A stretch of DNA of 15,049 bases from Puniceicoccaceae bacterium (lineage in GTDB: Bacteria; Verrucomicrobiota; Verrucomicrobiae; Opitutales; Coraliomargaritaceae). The notes under the pieces were generated by a model. That model saw only the letters and a program-made list of their open reading frames with translations, did no database searches and was not told the origin of the DNA. How positions within the stretch are numbered: position 1 is the stretch's first letter; the number at the start of each line of letters is the position of its first letter. Location of the stretch: assembly GCA_902516225.1 (NCBI GenBank), contig CABXXS010000025.1, positions 1 to 15,049 of the forward strand, read 5' to 3'. The translations under genes were made by a program, and so were the position numbers. Below, piece by piece: positions 1-12,510 of the stretch.

Positions 1-15
1 CTGCGAATGAATGAG

Positions 16-30
16 CTGTCCATAGGACAG
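16..30. repeat. Short perfect inverted repeat downstream of alaS
   Basis: CTGTCC-ATA-GGACAG forms a perfect 6-bp stem with a 3-base loop, about 85 bases beyond the alaS stop on the alaS transcript strand. No T-run follows it on the minus strand, so it is not a classical intrinsic terminator. The remaining bases of the 1-114 gap are AT-rich and hold nothing else I can recognise. It may be chance, or belong to the end of a gene lying outside the window. Confidence 0.3.
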
Positions 31-114
31 AAAAGATTAGTGTGCGAAGGTACATTTTGTTTAGCCTAATGATTTTTCTTAAGATTTTACAATTAATTCA
101 AAACATTCAGATGG

Positions 115-3904
<3,790 letters not shown>

Positions 3905-4106
3905 AGATTTTTAGAAAAGCAAAATTAAACTGTGTTAACCACTGAGCGCATCAAGACTTTTCGGCATTTTGAGCTCTCTAAAAATTACTTTTACCAGATC
4001 TTTAATAGAGGACTCTGAAAAAATGGCTTGTCCACTAAAAAGGCTCAGATAGCGTGACATTCCCCTTAGGCGTAATGCCTACTTATTACCACAACTAACA
4101 TACACT
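3905..4106. other. Divergent intergenic region between leuB and amtB
   Basis: This 202-base, AT-rich gap lies between divergently transcribed leuB and amtB, so it should contain both promoters. I looked for a sigma-54 element (TGGCA-N-TTGC type), common before amtB/glnK in some bacteria, and found none. No convincing -35/-10 pair with 16-18 spacing stands out. A small hairpin, TAGGC-GTAAT-GCCTA at 4067-4081, lies 26 bases before the amtB ATG. It is short and may be chance. Confidence 0.4.
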
Positions 4107-5442
4107 ATGAAGAAAATACTTCGTTTATCGGCTCTTCTGTTAGCATTTATGCTCCCAGGACTGCTTTTCGCTCAAGATGCTAATTTAGCTGACGCTGTTA
4201 CGACAACTGCAGAAGCTCTCGAGGAAGTCGCTTCGATTGATACTGGGAACACAGCGTGGATGCTCACCGCTACGGTTTTAGTACTCTTTATGACGCTTCC
4301 TGGCCTAGCCCTATTTTATGGAGGTCTAGTACGTTCACAAAATGTGCTCTCTGTGTTGATGCATTGTTTTGCAATTGCTTGTCTGGCTTCTGTCTTATGG
4401 ATCGCGGTTCTTTACACCATGGCATTTGCACCTGGTACTGGATCTTGGGTCGGTAGCTTGGAGCATATCGGTCTGAAGGGTATATCTATAGATAGTATGC
4501 AGGGGGATTTCCCAGAAACAATTTTTATCATGTTTCAAATGACATTCGCTATTATTACGCCTGGATTGATTGTCGGAGCGTTCGTTGAGCGTATGAAATT
4601 TACTGCTATTTTACTTTTTACTGCACTTTGGCTGATTCTAGTGTACGCTCCTGTTACCTACTGGGTTTGGGGGGGGTGGTTGGCTCTTTGAAAAGGGTGT
4701 AATCGACCTTGCAGGTGGTATTGTGGTACACGCTACTGCTGGGATCTCCGCGCTGCTGCTTGCCAAGATGCTAGGGCCGCGTGATGGATTTCCAAACAAA
4801 CTTCATATGCCTCACCACCCGGCGATGGTTATGATTGGCGCATCCATGCTCTGGGTTGGATGGTTTGGATTTAATGCCGGTAGCCAATTAGCTGCCAATG
4901 GAAATGCGGGCATGACTATGTTGGTCACCCACATCTCTGCTGCAGTAGCTAGTCTGACGTGGATGACGCTTGAATGGCGCATCAACGGTAAGCCTGGCCT
5001 AGTGGGCATTGTCACAGGCATGGTTGCTGGTCTAGCTACTATTACCCCTGCCTCTGGGCACGTCGGACCTCTCGGGGCGGTTTGCCTCGGACTACTAGCG
5101 GGTATTGTTTGTTACTTCGCATGCGGAATCGTTAAGAATAAGTTGAAGATTGACGACTCTCTTGATGTTTTTGCTGTGCACGGGGTAGGTGGAATTATGG
5201 GTACCACTTTAGTGGCGGTTTTTGGAACCGCTGCTTTCGGTGGAACTGGAGTCGAAAATGTACTTGAGCAACTCGGCGTCCAAATAACCGGCATTGGTGT
5301 GGTTGTTCTTTGGTCTGCAGTAGCTACATTCATTATTGTAATGATATGCAAATGTACCACTGGTTTGCGTGTTGCGCAAGAGGATGAACACTCGGGACTA
5401 GATCAATCTGAGCATGGTGAGACTTCTTACCAATTCGAATAG
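4107..5442 (+). pseudogene. amtB: Ammonium transporter (Amt family), frameshifted in a G8 run
   Basis: Inner-membrane ammonium channel. The first frame (4107-4691) has a signal peptide of about 22 residues (MKKILRLSALLLAF, cleavage near LFA-Q). Amt membrane segments follow, including LPGLALFYGGLVRSQN, as far as YWVWGG. It then reads into a TGA at 4689. The +1 frame continues the family exactly (WGGGWLFEKGVIDLAGG) to 5442. It carries both pore histidines, in VVHATAG and FAVHGVGG, and the SMLWVGWFGFNAGS motif. The break is a run of eight G at 4669-4676, where seven would encode WGGGW in one frame. Removing one G gives 444 intact residues. The second half has no start of its own beyond a GTG in mid-domain. 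This is a sequencing error, a recent mutation, or a slippage-prone switch site. It sits 25 bases before the P-II gene, the usual amtB-glnK pairing. Confidence 0.9.
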
Positions 5443-5461
5443 TACAGGATTAATGCATTAA

Positions 5462-5806
<345 letters not shown>

Positions 5807-5828
5807 AAAGATAGCTATATATTCTACA

Positions 5829-5862
5829 AGCGGGCACCCTTTAAAAGGTGTCCGCTTTTTTT
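5829..5862 (+). terminator. Rho-independent terminator after the amtB-P-II operon
   Basis: A 10-bp stem (5829-5838 with 5847-5856, AGCGGGCACC/GGTGTCCGCT, one G-T wobble) with an A/T-rich loop is followed by seven T at 5856-5862. It lies 22 bases after the P-II stop. This is the clearest terminator in the window and marks the end of the operon, so the downstream peptidase is a separate unit. Confidence 0.93.
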
Positions 5863-5929
5863 GGCCTGAATATTCTTCTTTAATGTAAAAACCATTTACT
5901 AAGTCTTCGTAATCTATAACACTTTATCT

Positions 5930-7032
5930 ATGCCTAAGAAAAAAATCGTAAAAAAGCCTGCTCTCAAAAAACTACATCTACTGAGGCTCCTGAGTTTCTT
6001 GTTGATCTGCTGAATGCTCGCTCCCCTACAGGTGCAGAATATGAAGCTCAAGAAGTCGTCGACCGATATGTTGAGCAAGAAGTTGACCTCTATCGACGTG
6101 ATACTATGGGTAACCGCTTTGCCACAGTGAATCCTAAAGGTGATCCGAAGCTCCTACTGGCGGGACATATCGACGAACTCGGCCTAATTGTCACATACAT
6201 TAACGCTCAGGGCTTCCTCTACTTCGATACATTAGGGGGCCACGATCATTCTATGATATCTGGTCGTCGCGTATCCATCCTCACTAAGGATGGCATCGTT
6301 AAGGGGATTACTGGCAAACGTGCGATTCATTTAATGAGCCCCGAAGATCGTAAGAGAGTGCCTAAGACACACGAGATTTGGATTGATATTGGGGTGAAGA
6401 CTCGTGAGGAGGCGGAAAAGTTCGTTGGTATTGGCGATGCTGCGGTCTACGACCAAAGTTTTGAATTGATTCGTGGTAGTATCGGTGTGGCGCGAGCTTT
6501 TGACGATAAAGCTGGCGCTTATGCTGTGCTAGAAGCTGCGCGTCGTTTGACTAAGTATAAGCTAGAAGCTCGTGTGACCGCAGCTGCTACCACCCAAGAG
6601 GAGATTGGGACACGTGGCGCCATAACGGCTGCTTTCTCTGAGAACCCTGATTTCGCCATCGCTGTAGACGTCGGTCATGCTACGGACTCTCCTGATTGCG
6701 ATGAGCGTAAATACGGTAGCTTTAAACAGGGTGGTGGGCCAATTGTTTGCCGAGGTCCTAATATTAATCCTATTATATATGAGCGTATCATAAGTGCGGC
6801 TAAAAAAGGTAAGATTCCATATCAAGTCGAAGCGGATTCTCGCCCAACAGGCACAGATGCGCGTGCAATTCAAGTTGCCCAGTCAGGCGTCGCCACCGGG
6901 CTTCTTTCGATTCCTCTTCGCTATATGCATACGCCCAGTGAGATGGTCGACCTACAAGACATAGAACACACAGTTGAACTACTTGTCGCAGTAGCACGTT
7001 CGTTTAAGAAGGGCGACCGAGGCATTTGGTAG
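5930..7032 (+). CDS. M42 family (glutamyl aminopeptidase/endoglucanase-like) metallopeptidase, frameshift near the N-terminus
   Basis: Cytosolic di-metal aminopeptidase of the M42 (FrvX/YsdC/PepA-like) family, trimming N-terminal residues from peptides. All metal and catalytic motifs lie in the frame that is open to 7032: GHIDE, FDDKAG, TTQEEIGTRGA, VDVGH and HTPSEM. That frame contains an ATG at 6106, but the same frame upstream already encodes conserved family sequence (EFLVDLLNARSPTGAEYEAQ, from about 5983), so 6106 is not the true start. The likely start is ATG 5930, whose frame begins MPKKKIVKKPAL and then runs into TGA at 6011. One base is missing between 5935 and about 5970, in a stretch with runs of six or seven A. 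Adding one A to the last run gives MPKKKIVKKPALKKTTSTEAPEFL as a continuous start and a 367-residue protein, normal for the family. A base-calling error is quite possible. Exact peptide specificity cannot be told. Confidence 0.85.
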
Positions 7033-7079
7033 GTAAGCCCTAATACGAGGTCAGATTGCTTATACTATTAAACTAAGAA

Positions 7080-7101
7080 AGAGAAACTTTGATTATTCTC
7101 T
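7080..7101. terminator. Weak hairpin between convergent M42 peptidase and sucD
   Basis: AGAGAA (7080-7085) pairs with TTCTCT (7096-7101) around a 10-base loop. It is followed on the plus strand by GAGTTTT and preceded by an A-rich stretch that reads as T-rich on the minus strand. It sits in the 74-base gap between two convergent genes and could serve either side, but the stem is short and AT-rich. Confidence 0.3.
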
Positions 7102-7106
7102 GAGTT

Positions 7107-7991
7107 TTAGCCTTTGTAAATACGCAGTAGAGCTCCGGCAATTTCAGAGGGATTACGAGCGATCGATACACCGGCATCTTCCATAGCAGAAAATTTAGCC
7201 TCGGCTGTACCGGCACCACTAGCAGAAACAATCGCTCCAGCGTGACCCATTGTTCGTCCCTTGGGCGCGGAGGCACCTGCTATGAAGCCCGCGACTGGTT
7301 TTTTTACGTTTTCCTTTATGTAAGCACAGGCTTCTTCTTCAGCGCTACCACCAATTTCGCCAATCATAATAATGGCGTCGGTATCAGGGTCTTCATTGAG
7401 CATGCGCACCGCATCAAGTTGTGATGTACCATTGATGGGGTCGCCACCGATACCGATACATGTAGATTGTCCGTGGCCACTTTGGGTGAGCTGCCAAACG
7501 GCCTCATAAGTGAGTGTACCGGAGCGGGAAATTACGCCAACGCGTCCAGGTTTGTGAATGTAGCCTGGCATAATGCCAATTTTACATTCGCCGGGCGTGA
7601 TAATTCCTGGGCAGTTCGGGCCGATCAGACGAGTCTTAGTGCTTTTAGCATCGAGACGATTTCGGACCTCCGCCATATCGCGAACTGGAACTCCCTCTGT
7701 GATGCAAATGACAAGGGGTATTTCCGCATCTATTGCTTCAAGGATGGAGTCGGCTGCGAAGGCAGGTGGTACGTAGATAACAGACGCATTAGCTCCGTGT
7801 TCATTGACAGCTTCTTTTAAGGTGTTGCATACGGGTATAGTGTTCTCCCAAAGCTGCCCACCTTTACCTGGCGTGACACCTGCGACCACATTGGTCCCGT
7901 ATTCCACGCATTGTTGCGTATGGAAGGTTCCTGTCTTTCCAGTAATTCCTTGAACAACAAGCCGAGTGTTTTTATTAACGAGGATACTCAT
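7107..7991 (-). CDS. sucD: Succinyl-CoA synthetase (ADP/GDP-forming), alpha subunit
   Basis: The alpha subunit binds CoA and carries the phosphohistidine intermediate while succinyl-CoA is turned into succinate with formation of a nucleoside triphosphate (TCA cycle). The 294 residues are normal length. The N-terminal CoA-binding Rossmann domain begins [16 protein letters not shown] (11-26), followed by GVTPGKGG, the GPNCPGII segment (124-131) and [10 protein letters not shown] (155-164). The active-site histidine is H250 in GHAGAIVSA. The gene starts 35 bases after the sucC stop on the same strand, the standard sucC-sucD order, so the two are almost certainly co-transcribed. No Shine-Dalgarno is visible before the ATG. 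Nothing is unusual. Confidence 0.97.
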   Translation of the reverse strand: MSILVNKNTRLVVQGITGKTGTFHTQQCVEYGTNVVAGVTPGKGGQLWENTIPVCNTLKEAVNEHGANASVIYVPPAFAADSILEAIDAEIPLVICITEGVPVRDMAEVRNRLDAKSTKTRLIGPNCPGIITPGECKIGIMPGYIHKPGRVGVISRSGTLTYEAVWQLTQSGHGQSTCIGIGGDPINGTSQLDAVRMLNEDPDTDAIIMIGEIGGSAEEEACAYIKENVKKPVAGFIAGASAPKGRTMGHAGAIVSASGAGTAEAKFSAMEDAGVSIARNPSEIAGALLRIYKG

Positions 7992-8026
7992 AAAATGTAT
8001 TATTTGCTCTGATTCTTATTTGCGAC

Positions 8027-9217
8027 TTACGTCGTGGATTTAACTTTTTGGACGACAATCTCAGCAGCTTCTGAAAGGCTGTCTGCGGGGGTCAGTGCCA
8101 CATCACTCTCGCGTAAGATTTTTTTACCAGCTTCCACATTGGTGCCTTCTAATCGAACGACCAGAGGTACGGTTATATCCACATTCTTAGCGGCTGCTAC
8201 TATACCGCGAGCAATTACATCGCACTGCATGATACCACCAAAAATATTAACGAGAATACCCCTCACATTAGGATCAGAGAGAATGATTTTAAAAGCAGCC
8301 GTGACTTGATCTTCATTCGCGCCCCCTCCAACATCGAGGAAATTGGCAGGAGATCCCCCAAAGCTTTGTATAATGTCCATCGTTGCCATAGCTAAACCGG
8401 CGCCGTTTACCATACATGCGATATCGCCATCGAGTGCAATGTAAGCCAAGTCGTTATTTGAAGCTTCAATTTCTTTAGGGTCTTCTTCGTTAAGATCCCT
8501 TAGACTATGTATGTCAGGGTGTTTAAAGAGGGCGTTGCCGTCGAAGGATACTTTAGCGTCCAGCGCAAGTAGCTTCCCTTGCTTGGTTTTGACTAGAGGG
8601 TTGATCTCAACGAGCATTGCATTCTTTTCCCAATACATTTTGTAGAGGCCAGTCAAAATACGTGAAAATTGCTTCACTTGTTCGCCCTCAAAGCCTAGTG
8701 CGAAAGCGACGCTACGGCAGTGATGACTGCGAAGCCCCATAGTTGGTGAGATAGGCAGACGAATTAGCTTCTCTGGGGTAGCATCTGCCACGGCTTCAAT
8801 ATCCACGCCTCCTTCGGTCGATGCTATGATCATGGATTGGGCACTCTCACGGTCGAGAACTATAGCTAGATAATACTCATGTTCTATATCACAGGCCTCT
8901 GTAAAGTAGAGTGTCTGGACTTTTCGTCCCTTTGGCCCAGTCTGAGCGGTCACCAATGTATTGTTGAGCATTTGTTTTCCTGCCTTATGTGCTTCGTCGC
9001 TATTTTTAACTACTTTTACACCTCCCTTGTAGCCATCAGTAAAAGTTCCTTTACCACGCCCGCCTGCGTGGATTTGAGCCTTTACAACTATCATCTCCTC
9101 TCCGATGTCGGAGATGGCGCTTTGAATTTCTTTGGTGTTAGTCGCAGCGTAACCACGCGGTACTGGAACACCAAACTGTTCTAGTAGATTTTTGGCCTGA
9201 TACTCGTGAATATTCAT
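8027..9217 (-). CDS. sucC: Succinyl-CoA synthetase (ADP/GDP-forming), beta subunit
   Basis: The beta subunit supplies the nucleotide-binding ATP-grasp domain and part of the succinate site of the heterotetrameric TCA-cycle enzyme. The 396 residues begin with the family's hallmark MNIHEYQAK. The ATP-grasp region includes [14 protein letters not shown] (44-57). The Mg-binding residues are N206 in VEINPLV and D220 in [10 protein letters not shown]. The C-terminal flavodoxin-like domain has the [11 protein letters not shown] (295-305) and [13 protein letters not shown] (324-336) motifs that contact the alpha subunit and phosphate. It is followed by sucD after a 35-base gap. It stands 94 bases downstream of the tRNA-dihydrouridine synthase gene on the same strand, so sucCD could have its own promoter. 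I do not see a clear one. Nucleotide preference (ATP or GTP) cannot be told. Confidence 0.97.
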   Translation of the reverse strand: MNIHEYQAKNLLEQFGVPVPRGYAATNTKEIQSAISDIGEEMIVVKAQIHAGGRGKGTFTDGYKGGVKVVKNSDEAHKAGKQMLNNTLVTAQTGPKGRKVQTLYFTEACDIEHEYYLAIVLDRESAQSMIIASTEGGVDIEAVADATPEKLIRLPISPTMGLRSHHCRSVAFALGFEGEQVKQFSRILTGLYKMYWEKNAMLVEINPLVKTKQGKLLALDAKVSFDGNALFKHPDIHSLRDLNEEDPKEIEASNNDLAYIALDGDIACMVNGAGLAMATMDIIQSFGGSPANFLDVGGGANEDQVTAAFKIILSDPNVRGILVNIFGGIMQCDVIARGIVAAAKNVDITVPLVVRLEGTNVEAGKKILRESDVALTPADSLSEAAEIVVQKVKSTT

Positions 9218-9311
9218 TATTTATCTTTTTTTAGGGACACAAAGCGTGTTTCAATGGCAAGTGATGAGATGCGGTGCAATCTCTTTTGAATTATTTTTTG
9301 TAAAATAAATT

Positions 9312-10376
9312 TTAGAGAGTACAGCCGCTGTGCGTCTCACAGTTTGGGCGTGCTACTAACCCTCGAATAGGCTCGTCGGGATAGCTTTGCTCGGCGCGAC
9401 CCCCATCGATAAGATGGCGCTCACAGATGACATCCAAATCCATTTTTGACTTCGCTCTTCGCATATCATGGAGAAATTTACCTTCTTCATCTACACTCAG
9501 ACCTACGAAGTTGAGAAACTTTTTCATGTGGTTGATATGATAGCGGTCCTTCCGATCTGAGTGGCTTGTCGCCAGAAATAAGTCTTCGATATAGACACGA
9601 ACATCACCCAATGTGGGTTGAAAGACTGGCTTACCAGCAAAATGTTCCCTGAGCTGACGAAAAATCCATGGATTTCGGATACAAGACCGTCCTATCATTA
9701 GGCCGGCACTTCCCGTCTCGTTTAATACCCACTGAGCTTTATTTACAGAGGTTACGTTTCCATTAGCCAATACAGGGCAATCGAGGCGCTCTACAGCGCG
9801 CTTTATGTACTCGTAATGTACCTCACTTCGGTAGGCCTCTTTTACTGTTCGTGCATGGAGACTGAGTAAGTCGACCTTATGTTTAGTGATTAAATCTAAA
9901 ATAGTATCAAAGTGTTCGTCACTGTCGAAGCCGATACGCATTTTTACAGTAAAGCGTCCTTTAACAGCCGCGCGTAAGCAGCCGAGTACTTCATCCACTT
10001 TGGAGGGCTGACGAAGAAGGCCGCCTCCGACATTTTTTTTATAAACTTTTGGTGCTGGGCACCCCATGTTCAGGTCGATGCCAGCGACAGGAAGTTGTTC
10101 GGATTCGATGGTTTGAACTGTGCGCTCTAAGTCAGGTAGACTCTCTCCTATTAGTTGGGCGAAGACTGGGCGTCCCGTACCGTTATGGTTAATGGAGTCG
10201 ACGATATGCTGTTCCAATCTCGAATGCCCATGAACTCGGAAGTATTCAGTGAAGAGTAGATCTGGAGCTCCATATTTACCCAGTAAGCGCATAAAGGGTA
10301 GGGTAGTGACGTCTTGCATGGGTGCCAGAGCGGTCCATGGCTGGCCGGGTACAACTGTCTCTGGTATGGGCGTCAT
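9312..10376 (-). CDS. dus: tRNA-dihydrouridine synthase (Dus family)
   Basis: FMN enzyme that reduces particular uridines in tRNA to dihydrouridine. The 354 residues form an FMN TIM barrel followed by a helical tRNA-binding domain. Visible motifs are ALAPMQDVTTLPF near the start (17-29), then VFAQLIGES. DLNMGCPAPKVYKKNVGGGLL (101-121) contains the catalytic cysteine C106. After these come VKMRIGF, LHARTVKEAYRSEV, PVLANGNV and GLMIGRSCIRNPWIF. In many Dus proteins the fourth motif reads HGRT. Here it is HART, a mild variant. I cannot assign DusA, B or C, so the modified positions are unknown. The C-terminus is rich in Cys/His/Pro (RPNCETHSGCTL), of unknown meaning. It starts at an ATG with no Shine-Dalgarno but with a TATAAT 18 bases upstream. 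Confidence 0.94.
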   Translation of the reverse strand: MTPIPETVVPGQPWTALAPMQDVTTLPFMRLLGKYGAPDLLFTEYFRVHGHSRLEQHIVDSINHNGTGRPVFAQLIGESLPDLERTVQTIESEQLPVAGIDLNMGCPAPKVYKKNVGGGLLRQPSKVDEVLGCLRAAVKGRFTVKMRIGFDSDEHFDTILDLITKHKVDLLSLHARTVKEAYRSEVHYEYIKRAVERLDCPVLANGNVTSVNKAQWVLNETGSAGLMIGRSCIRNPWIFRQLREHFAGKPVFQPTLGDVRVYIEDLFLATSHSDRKDRYHINHMKKFLNFVGLSVDEEGKFLHDMRRAKSKMDLDVICERHLIDGGRAEQSYPDEPIRGLVARPNCETHSGCTL

Positions 10377-10394
10377 CTTAAGATTATGATTTAA

Positions 10395-10400
10395 ATTATA
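10395..10400 (-). promoter_or_regulatory. Possible -10 box for dus
   Basis: A perfect TATAAT on the minus strand, in the context TTTGATATAATTTAAATC, lies 18 bases before the dus ATG. The hexamer at the proper -35 spacing is a poor match, and the implied leader would be only about a dozen bases. Perfect TATAAT can occur by chance in AT-rich gaps. Confidence 0.25.
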
Positions 10401-10408
10401 TCAAATAA

Positions 10409-10433
10409 GCCGTGTACGGCCACTCGCAGAGTG
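10409..10433 (-). terminator. Tandem hairpins in the gap between the bifunctional nuclease gene and dus
   Basis: Two small inverted repeats abut exactly: CACTC-TGC-GAGTG (minus strand 10433-10421) and GCCG-TACA-CGGC (10420-10409). On the minus strand they are followed by TTATTTGATATAATTT, which is T-rich but not a clean T-run. On the plus strand the first is followed by TTTGAGTTTTT, but no plus-strand gene ends here. They may terminate the upstream transcript weakly or be part of a dus leader or operator. Confidence 0.3.
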
Positions 10434-10483
10434 TTTGAGTTTTTAAATCTATACTATTATTATGATGTATAATCGATTCGCTA

Positions 10484-10930
10484 TTAGGTAGAGCCTTGCT
10501 CGAGTATTCGTGCTAGGATTTCTGTCATATCGTCCACTGATTCGATCACAGAATTAGCAACATAGATTGGCTTACCCGATGCTAGTGCAAGTACGATTGA
10601 ATCACTAGGTCTAGCGTCGAGTTCGATGATCTTATGTCCTAGCTCGTTTTCCATAGAAACGATTAACCGTGCATGAAATGTACCTTGGTCTACGTGATTT
10701 ATGACTACTCGCTCTACTTCGGCGCAGAGGCCATCTAGCAATGTAAGCATAAGGTCATGGGTGAGTGGACGCTGAGCCTGTTCGCCATCAACAGCACGTT
10801 GGATAGTCTCGCCGATGCTTTGATCAACATAGATAACAAAGGTTTTTTGGTCCGTACCCAAAAATACTGCACATCCATTTGATGTAGGCATTACACCTTT
10901 TACAAGTACTGGAATTACTTCGCTATTCAT
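10484..10930 (-). CDS. Bifunctional nuclease (DUF151/BFN) domain protein
   Basis: The 148 residues match the DUF151 (BFN) family. Its best-known members are Thermotoga TM0160 in structure and plant BBD proteins with reported RNase and DNase activity. The hallmark segment is complete: a strand-rich N-terminal half (VIPVLVKGVMPT, then CAVFLGTDQKTFVIYVDQSIG), a central LTHDLMLTLLDGL, and the conserved ELDARPSDSIVLALASGKPIYV (103-124). The last of these contains the RPSD acidic signature. No signal peptide or membrane segment is present, so it should be cytosolic. It lies between ffh (87 bases upstream) and dus on one strand. Nuclease activity is inferred from the family and the true bacterial role is not settled. 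Confidence 0.88.
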   Translation of the reverse strand: MNSEVIPVLVKGVMPTSNGCAVFLGTDQKTFVIYVDQSIGETIQRAVDGEQAQRPLTHDLMLTLLDGLCAEVERVVINHVDQGTFHARLIVSMENELGHKIIELDARPSDSIVLALASGKPIYVANSVIESVDDMTEILARILEQGST

Positions 10931-11017
10931 CTATCATTAATGTGTGTGAAGTCGAATTTGACATCAAGTGTTAAGAGTCGTGGATATACACTCTAATTTT
11001 TTAGGGCGATCTATAGT

Positions 11018-12385
11018 TTACTTTAGCTCTGGTAGATCTGTCGGTAATCCGTTTGGAGTATTCCCCATCTGTGACTGCATAGCTTGCATCATCTTACGTC
11101 CTTTGCCCCCACGCATTTTTCTCATCATCTTTTGCATCTGGGAGAATTGTTTTATTAGAGCATTCACATCTCGTACCTGTACGCCTGCACCATTGGCAAT
11201 ACGCTTTAAGCGACTGCCGCGAAGTAGGCGTGGGTTGTGGCGCTCTTGTAGTGTCATAGAGAGAATAATAGCTTCTGTACGGGACACCTTCTTTTCCTCT
11301 TCATCGCCTACTTGGACACCGCTCATACCAGGCATCATGCCAACGATAGAGCCGAGGGAACCCATTTTTTTGACCTGCTGCATCTGCTTTAGAAAGTCTT
11401 CTAGATTAAAGTCTGCTTTGCGCATCTTCTCGGCCATTTGCTCGGCTTCTTTTTGGTCGAGATTGTCTTGTGCTTTTTCAACAAGTGATACCACGTCTCC
11501 CATTCCAAGGATGCGCGAGGCCATACGTTCGGGGTAGAACACTTCGAATTCGTCTGCTTTTTCCCCGATACCCATAAATTTAATAGGTACTTTAGATATC
11601 GACTTCATTGAAAGAGCAGCGCCACCGCGGGCATCTCCGTCGAGCTTAGTTAAAATTATACCTGTGCAATCGACCGCTTCATGGAAGTGTTTAGCTACAT
11701 TGACTGCTTCTTGGCCTAGGGCGGCATCAGCAACGAGCAAAATTTCATCTGGCTCGACCGTATTTTTTAATCGCTTGATTTCTCCGATTAAATCTTCGTC
11801 GATTTGTAAACGCCCGGCTGTATCAAAGATGATTAAATTAGCATTCGCATTTTTAGCTGCGTCTAGACCTCTCTTTCCAATTTTAACTACATCTTTTTCT
11901 TCCCGTTCACTGTAAAAGAAACAACTCTCGTCTTTGGCTAGCTTTTCGAGTTGGTCAATCGCAGCTGGACGGTAGACATCACAGGCGATTAGGGCTGGAT
12001 GGTAACCGCGCTTTTTGGAAAGATAGCGCGCCAGTTTTCCGCTGCTGGTAGTCTTTCCGGATCCATGAAGCCCAACCATCATAATACGTAGCGGCTTCTT
12101 ATCTTCGAGTTCAGTAGCTCCCTCGCCTAATAGCTTGGTCAGCTCATCATTAATAATCTTTATGACCTGTTGGCCTGGAGTGACTGAACTAAGAACCTCC
12201 TGCCCGATACACTGCGACTTAATTTCAGATACAAAATCGCGAGCTACTTTGTAATTTACGTCTGCAGATAGGAGCGCTTGGCGCACTTCCTTTAGAGCCT
12301 CAGACATATTGTCTTCGCTTAGCTTGCCAACACCCCTCAAATTACGGAGTGCACTACTTAATTTATCAGTTAAGTTCTCTAACAT
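11018..12385 (-). CDS. ffh: Signal recognition particle GTPase Ffh (SRP54)
   Basis: Binds signal sequences of nascent membrane proteins and, with 4.5S RNA and FtsY, brings ribosomes to the membrane. The 455 residues show all three domains. The N domain starts [20 protein letters not shown]. The G domain has the P-loop [13 protein letters not shown] (105-117), [11 protein letters not shown] (136-146), DTAGRLQ (188-194), [11 protein letters not shown] (246-256) and [12 protein letters not shown]. The methionine-rich M domain has [16 protein letters not shown] and [20 protein letters not shown], the RNA- and signal-binding part. The ATG is preceded by GAAAAAAT, with no Shine-Dalgarno. A terminator separates it from the gene upstream, so its promoter should lie in 12386-12454, though I could not pick a convincing one. 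No defect is seen. Confidence 0.98.
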   Translation of the reverse strand: MLENLTDKLSSALRNLRGVGKLSEDNMSEALKEVRQALLSADVNYKVARDFVSEIKSQCIGQEVLSSVTPGQQVIKIINDELTKLLGEGATELEDKKPLRIMMVGLHGSGKTTSSGKLARYLSKKRGYHPALIACDVYRPAAIDQLEKLAKDESCFFYSEREEKDVVKIGKRGLDAAKNANANLIIFDTAGRLQIDEDLIGEIKRLKNTVEPDEILLVADAALGQEAVNVAKHFHEAVDCTGIILTKLDGDARGGAALSMKSISKVPIKFMGIGEKADEFEVFYPERMASRILGMGDVVSLVEKAQDNLDQKEAEQMAEKMRKADFNLEDFLKQMQQVKKMGSLGSIVGMMPGMSGVQVGDEEEKKVSRTEAIILSMTLQERHNPRLLRGSRLKRIANGAGVQVRDVNALIKQFSQMQKMMRKMRGGKGRKMMQAMQSQMGNTPNGLPTDLPELK

Positions 12386-12454
12386 ATTTTTTCAGTAAAA
12401 TGATGTAGGATAGGCAATTATCTCTGGCAATCTGAAAGTACAAACTAGTGTCGT

Positions 12455-12483
12455 AAAAAAGCCCCGACCATTAGGACGAGGCT
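12455..12483 (-). terminator. Rho-independent terminator after the acidic-tail gene
   Basis: On the minus strand AGCCTCG-T-CC-TAAT-GG-T-CGGGGCT forms a 9-bp stem with one G-T wobble and one T-T mismatch and a four-base loop, followed by six T. It lies 27 bases beyond the stop of the acidic-tail gene and 69 bases before ffh, separating the two transcripts. Confidence 0.85.
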
Positions 12484-12510
12484 AATAAGAATAAAATAAA
12501 AAAAGAGTAT

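Noticed and set aside
16..30. Terminator for alaS
   Set aside because: The stem is only 6 bp and no T-run follows on the minus strand, so it is kept only as an inverted repeat.
3905..4106. Sigma-54 promoter before amtB
   Set aside because: A TGGC at 4023 lacks a GC at the required spacing, and no other GG/GC pair ten bases apart fits.
4723..5442. Second half of amtB as an independent gene starting at GTG 4723
   Set aside because: The frame already encodes conserved Amt sequence (GGWLFEKGVIDLAGG) upstream of that GTG, and the start would fall in the middle of a membrane segment.
6106..7032. M42 peptidase starting at ATG 6106
   Set aside because: It would drop about 45 conserved N-terminal residues that are present in frame just upstream.
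9218..9311. Promoter or terminator in the dus-sucC gap
   Set aside because: A GAGAT/ATCTC hairpin exists but its T-rich side faces the strand with no gene, and no -35/-10 pair with proper spacing was found.
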